From: Pochonia chlamydosporia 170
Lineage: Eukaryota > Ascomycota > Sordariomycetes > Hypocreales > Clavicipitaceae
NCBI RefSeq assembly: GCF_001653235.2
Contig: NC_035792.1
Span: forward strand, 1,240,001 to 1,304,000
Reading direction: 5' to 3'
Length of the DNA: 64,000 nt
Position 1 is the stretch's first letter. The number at the start of each line of letters is the position of its first letter. A program made the translations under genes and the position numbers. Below the pieces are notes generated by a model. The model made no database searches and had not been told where the DNA came from. It saw nothing but the letters and a program-made list of their open reading frames with translations. Below, in pieces: positions 59,043 through 64,000 of the stretch.

Positions 59043-60371
59043 CCCACCGTTGGCCGTTCGTCACCTTGTAAAGGCTGGTGCTCGTGGCCGCGGATCTGGC
59101 TGTCTCCCATACAAACACGGAGTACAGTGCTCCGTACAGTCCTTGCCTCTCCTCGACGTCAACTGCAACCGCAATTCCAACTGTGATCCACCAACCATCC
59201 AGATCTTGCTCTTCCTCATTGGCAACGACTGTGCCGCATCAGTCAAGAGATCTGGTGGCCCTGGCCATAGCTTTCCAGTCCCGTGCCCTGTTGGCCCGAC
59301 CACTGTCTTGTCTTGTGTGTCGTAAACCCGCCGGCACTGAGATCTCGGCGCCCATCCAAACACTCCACAACCATGCAGGCAGGACAACAGGCGGCAGCTA
59401 CATTCCTCAAGATAGGAGAGGGAGTGGAGAGGCAAAAGTAGACAAGACAGCAAGACAATAAAACAAAACAGAACAGGAACGGAGAAAGGGGTCATGAGTC
59501 GTAGATGAGCGGGAATCAAACTCAGTTGCTAAACACGCTGCGTGACGGATGAACCGCCAAATACGCCAAACAAAACTGCCAACCCCCTTTTAGAAAATAG
59601 TCAAGTCAATCCTCGGTAACCAACCAGCTTCGCCGCCAATTTTTTCTCCCAGTGCCAAGCCATCTGAGCACTGCCCGGAGTTGAACGTCCTTGTGTGACA
59701 AAATAACCGACCAACTTCCAAAGCAAAGAAATTATACCCGCCCAACGCCACGGTCAGGTGGAAAGGATGTGCCAATTGCATTGCTGTGGGAATATCATAT
59801 CGGGCCCCCAACATGCGCAGAAAGAAAGAGCTCAGTATCCTTCAAGCTGAAAAGAGCCAAAGAGTCAAAATGCCTGCCGCCAAATATGTTCCTTTTTGGT
59901 ATAACACAGTATAACACAATCAGTCCCCTCAAGCACACCAAAATGTAGTATTGAAACGAAACCATCCTGACGCTTCCGCTCTCACGCCACCTGGCTCCTC
60001 CAGTTTACGCATTCCATGTCCAGGACGCGTGTTGCAAAAAGGCACAAGAAAGCCGGATCAATTCGGCGTTGTAGCATCGGTGGTGGAGCTGGTATATAAA
60101 ACATGTCCGCCGAGGATCCCTCCACTGCTTCACCAAAACACCAATCGTGATATGTCCCTTAAAACGCCGTCTTATTCGAGTCGGATGAACACTTGCTAGG
60201 GGGGTATCAAAATTCGAAGAGATCTTTGTCCGAGACCAAGCGCTGATTTTAAAACGTTGTCGTGTGTTTATTTTGCGACTTCTGGCCAATATTCCATGCT
60301 TGCACCAGATACGCTTGCACCTTGTGCTCATCTGCTTATGCTTTAGCCCTGTTTCGTCCCTCTTGTTGAAA

Positions 60372-62550
60372 TCATTGCATCTGGCTTCTGGGCACACTGT
60401 CTACCACTTGGGCCATGACCCGTAATCCATTTCTGTTGTCGTTAGGAACATAATAGCTCTGTGCTTGATTGACCGGTGCGTGCGATATTTCTCCCGTCCG
60501 GAACATAGGAGCCCCATTAGCGTCATACTCAGGCCGTGGTGATCCTTCGAACGTGCCACCCATGAACGGCTGATTTGTGTTCATGGGAACCGACTGGCTC
60601 ATAAATGGAGGCTGCTGGGCGTTGTTTGGGGCAGGGGTATATGCATACATCGACGCTTGCCCTGGGCCTGTTGATCCAGTCTGCTGCCACTGCTGAGCAT
60701 AGATATTGCTTCCCCCTGGACTGGTATACTCGCTGAACACTGAGGCACGTCGGCTGGTGTCGTGGGGGCTGGTCACCATGTCTAAAGTCAGAGCTCCATT
60801 AGGGGCCGTGACCGTCGCTTGATCCGTGACCGTGATACCACTGCTGTCGACAAAGTTATGGGGCTGGGACGCCAAGTCTGCAGGCAACATGGTTGGATTG
60901 AAAGATGTTCCGCGAACAGGCAGCTCACCAATAAATGGGCCATGACCACCATGCAAGGACTGTGCTGAAGAGGGGCCCGTCGTTGGGGTTTGGACCACAC
61001 AGTGCTGTTGCTGCTGCTGCTGCTGCTGGGTGTTGACCTTGGGTCGTGGCACTTCATGATCATCCTCTTCCTTTGGGAACGCTGCATCTTCGTTGTCGGA
61101 GGCATAGTTCTCGGGAACTTTGTCTTCAGCCATGACGTATACCTCGGTGGATCCGTCTAAACGATGGGTTAATAATTTCTACGGCCAATAGACATTTGCA
61201 AATGGCGGTTTTCATTTTTTGCACCCGCAACTGACTTACCGATTTCGCCATTTTTGAAACGTTCCTCCTGCCTTGCCATTTTGAAAATCTCACTCAGGTA
61301 CGGCCGCTTCTTGGCGTTGGTGTCGTTGTCCATGAAGAACGACGAAAGAGCCTCATAGGTTGTTTCCTCCAGTTTCTTCACATTGAGACCGAGTTTCTGA
61401 ATGTCCGTGTGCTGTTTAGCATTGGGCTCAACGACAAGCCTCAGTATGTGAGCAAGAAGATGCACGCGTTCTATTGTGGCCATGTGAGCTTGTCATGCAC
61501 GATATTTGCCGACTTGATGGGAAAAGTCAAGCCAAACCTACCTCGTTTATATAAGTGATCGGGCTCCTTGTGCCTGACTTTGTCATCCTTTGTAGGACCC
61601 CATGGCTTGGGCCACCAGTCCGGAGCCTTCTCATCGCTGCCCGTGTACGGATGAGTTGATTGCTTCTTGGGCTCGACAGCTTTAACCCATGCTTTGGCAA
61701 TCAGTTTGCAAGCAGTCTGCTGGCAGTTTTTGAAGCGTTGCTCGTAGAAACTCCATACTGCATCCGCATCGCCTACTTTAATGCCCTTGCGTGATGACAC
61801 AGTCATTGGTACGTCGTCTTCCTCGTTGATGGGGTGTCGAGGCCGAGGTCGTTTCCGTGCAGAGCGTGTTGGGCCTTCCCAATCATCGAAAATCGAGCTT
61901 CGACGTCTATCTGTGGGGCGCATACGCCCAAAGCCGGTTCGGTTGAATGAGCCATCTTCAAATGCCAATCCGTCATCCAACATCGGATCAGCTCCTGTAG
62001 TCAGTGTGATATATGGTTAGTACCAGCCTGAGATGACAGCTATGCTTCTTCCTTTTCCTGCGCCAAAGACTCTTGAAACTTACCAGCATCCACTCGAGCC
62101 ATTACCTGTTGAAACTTATTCATGTCAAAAAACTGCCGTATCGTAGCATCGTTCAACTTCTGAGATGGACTGAGAAAGGTCATTGACTTTCCGTCTTCGC
62201 AGAGGGCCGCCACAAAGTATTGCTTTGCGGCAATACCGCAATGTGAACGGAGCGCTTCATCAATTTGCTGATCCCATTCATCCTCATGTCAGTGATGGAG
62301 AGTATTAAGGGTTGTCTGAGGGGAATCTCACTATTGGGGGCTGACGACGGTGCAAGTCATAAGCCTCTTGAAAGCGACCATCTGATGGATCAATACCGTA
62401 ACGATCCTGGGGGAAGGAATCAGAGCGTTGCACCGCATCGCCTGCATATCTTTCCTGTGAGAATGAAGCATGCCTCGTGGCAGGAGGAAAGCATTGCTGC
62501 TGGAACGACGGCTGGCGTGGGAACTCTTCCCGCGGGTACGGTCTGACCAT
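60372..62550 (-). CDS. DUF2841 / YDR124W-like helical-bundle protein
   Basis: Five exons (62550-62332, 62282-62084, 61994-61542, 61470-61240, 61156-60372) give 628 aa; introns are 49, 89, 71 and 83 bp with GTGAGA, GTAAGT, GTAGGT and GTAAGT donors. Residues 1-73 are Arg/Gln-rich and disordered. A first conserved region (HCGIAAKQYFVAALCEDGKS..) suggests a sensing or chromatin role but is not a named motif. The domain at about 215-365 (WSFYEQRFKNCQQTACKLIA, then 'APDWWPKPWG' and 'HLYKRERVHLLAHIL') matches the family I know as DUF2841, found in yeast YDR124W and the A. fumigatus subtelomeric hrmA-associated cluster. The C-terminal 260 residues are disordered, with an acidic stretch, a run of eight Gln (411-418) and Pro/Gln-rich sequence typical of transcription regulators. 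Function is not established. Confidence 0.88.
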
Positions 62551-64000
62551 GGCTTGTTACTGGAATTCGACGGCTTCGAAGCGAATAATAGACCCGAGTC
62601 TGTTACCGTTAGTCAGCCTACCCCGGCGGGTTGTTGATAAATTGTCGGTTCGACAAGTCAGATGGAGGACTGACACACAACTGACAAATAACTATGTTTG
62701 GCTTTTCTTTTCGGACACAGTCAGTGGCACAAAGGTCAACACAAGTAAAAGACAGGCTGGGATGTGTTTGCCTTACATGGCCGGTGCACTAAAAGCGGCA
62801 GATAGTTCGGAGCGGAACGAACAGGCCGTGAATCAGTTCCTGAAGCCGGTGACAAGAGCAAAGTGTCTGGAGGAGGATGCAGTCAGCGGGCGGGTTAACG
62901 ATTGGCCCGTTTATCGCATGTCGTGTAAACGTGTGCCTGGTGATCCGGTACTAGCAAAAACGGCCGAGGCAGTTGCTCTACTCGTCGTGATAGTGTCCAG
63001 GGATGTCGGTTGCTGCGGTTTGTGGTTGTACTGCAATGTGGACAAGCACTAACTTGAGCGGATCGCGTGTGAGAATACGGCACAGCCAGCAGTATCTCTG
63101 TCCTGGTCAGTTCAGTCGTACCGTCTGGAGACCACAAGACGACGGCCGTGGCTGATGTCGGGTTCAGATATCGCCTCGAATCCACGCAAGTTGCGTTGCC
63201 CTACACTCGCAGCACCGCTTCAGAGAAGGAAAACGGACAGAAAGCTGGTGCTATCAATAAATCTCGAGCCTGGTTCCGATGTGGCCACCGAGATGGCAGG
63301 CTTCAAAAATGGGTGGATTGCCCAGAATGTGTGGTGCCTCAGATGTGTTTAGGACTGAACAATAACAAGCTGTGTAAGACGATGCCGTGCTGCTTGATAT
63401 ACAATGTCTCTAAAGCAACGAAGAACAAGAAGAACAAGGCAAGTAATCGCGGCGTGAGCTGACTTGCAACTCGGACTCACGATTCTGTTGAAGCCCGATC
63501 CCAAGTTTAGGCTATATGTAGCTCAGATGAGAGGTTCGAAGAGCTCAGAAGCTTGGGGGTGTTGATGTTACTGAAAATGGCTCTCAGTCAAACTACAACG
63601 GCCAGTCTGTAAGCTGGGATGAAGTTTGAATATCCGAATTGTTTGATATAGAGCTATCATAAGCGTTTAATATCGATGAGTGCGTGGATAGAGTAAACCT
63701 AGAAACCACGGGTTCGCCCAAGAGGACGAGTTAAGATAGATGGGAAGAGGGAGAGGAGAGAGAGCGTCAACCAAAGTATGGGGGTGGAATGGCTGATAAT
63801 GAGATGGGTGGCACAAGAGTGGGCTAGCACCACAGGGCCGGTATTCGTATGGGTTGGTCCTTTGCTGGCTGGGAGTGTGCTCCGTACAATTAATGATGAG
63901 ACCCCCCCGCACGGGACTCAAGCGGACTGTCTCTGTTCCAGCTCTCCGACTCGTAGATGATCTTTGGCCAGATTCTGTGACAGTCTGGCCTCAACACGTC
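62551..64000. other. Right-edge intergenic region (1.45 kb)
   Basis: Upstream of the DUF2841 gene to the window edge. Short frames only; no gene, tRNA or repeat supported. Confidence 0.4.

Larger units (their letters stand above)
52352..60371. other. 8 kb gene-poor region between convergent genes
   Basis: CBF1 (+) and the DUF2841 gene (-) point toward each other, so this stretch holds their 3' ends and nothing else I can support. Open frames are short and low-complexity. 53.1-54.6 kb is AT-richer; 56-60 kb has CA, CTGG and poly-pyrimidine tracts. It carries four exact TACGGAGTA/TACTCCGTA elements (54302, 54356, 55522, 57914), a 16 bp palindrome at 52906 and a 14 bp one at 56224. A long noncoding RNA or multi-exon micro-genes could be present unseen. 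Confidence 0.4.

Noticed and set aside
61012..61035. CTG/CAG repeat as a noncoding microsatellite
   Set aside because: It encodes the eight-Gln run of the DUF2841 protein and so belongs to that gene.
63521..63545. GGTTCGAA-like word resembling a tRNA T-loop
   Set aside because: No matching acceptor, D or anticodon stems could be drawn around it.

Overview
The window is nuclear DNA of a filamentous ascomycete (Pezizomycotina). Genes are interrupted by 45-106 bp spliceosomal introns (one of 221 bp and one of 121 bp) with GTRAGT-like donors and CTAAC/CTGAC-like branch points, and two Zn2Cys6 regulators, a HeLo-domain protein and a DUF2841/YDR124W-like protein are typical of this group. The CAF1 and complex I B12 proteins look most like Sordariomycete, perhaps hypocrealean, orthologues; that placement is from memory and is tentative. 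All exon boundaries here were derived by hand from splice signals and reading-frame continuity.

Left part (1-31.3 kb) is mostly accessory. After the truncated end of the GPI ethanolamine-phosphate transferase GPI13/PIG-O (+) come a hot-dog dehydratase (-), an ABCG half transporter (-) and a Zn2Cys6 regulator (-). The 2 kb upstream of the transporter carries six direct copies of GGTCGCCG. Next are a HeLo-domain pseudokinase (+), resembling fungal cell-death proteins, and two tiny paralogous genes (-) whose products share an STDAxRLRGG core and a cysteine-rich tail. The tiny genes flank a secreted serine peptidase of the tripeptidyl-aminopeptidase type (+). Then come a protein with an internally duplicated unknown domain (-), a cytochrome P450 (-), a decayed gene relic (-), a second Zn2Cys6 regulator (-) and a cysteine-rich single-pass membrane protein (-).

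Right part (32.7-62.6 kb) is conserved housekeeping: an Ark1/Prk1-type actin/endocytosis kinase (+), the ribosome-biogenesis WD40 protein MAK11 (+), a coiled-coil protein (+), complex I subunit NDUFB3/B12 (-), the CAF1/POP2 deadenylase (+), the GID ubiquitin-ligase subunit GID9/FYV10 (-), the bHLH factor CBF1 (+) and a DUF2841 protein (-). The CAF1 5' region contains an otherwise open Q/P-rich frame broken only by three TAG codons.

The genes do not form one pathway. The best candidates for undescribed biology are the two RLRGG/Cys-tail micro-proteins, the HeLo pseudokinase, the GGTCGCCG array and the TAG-interrupted CAF1 leader. Noncoding regions also share a recurrent TACGGAGTA element and GTAC-cored palindromes. 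About 8 kb between the convergent CBF1 and DUF2841 genes shows no gene I can support.
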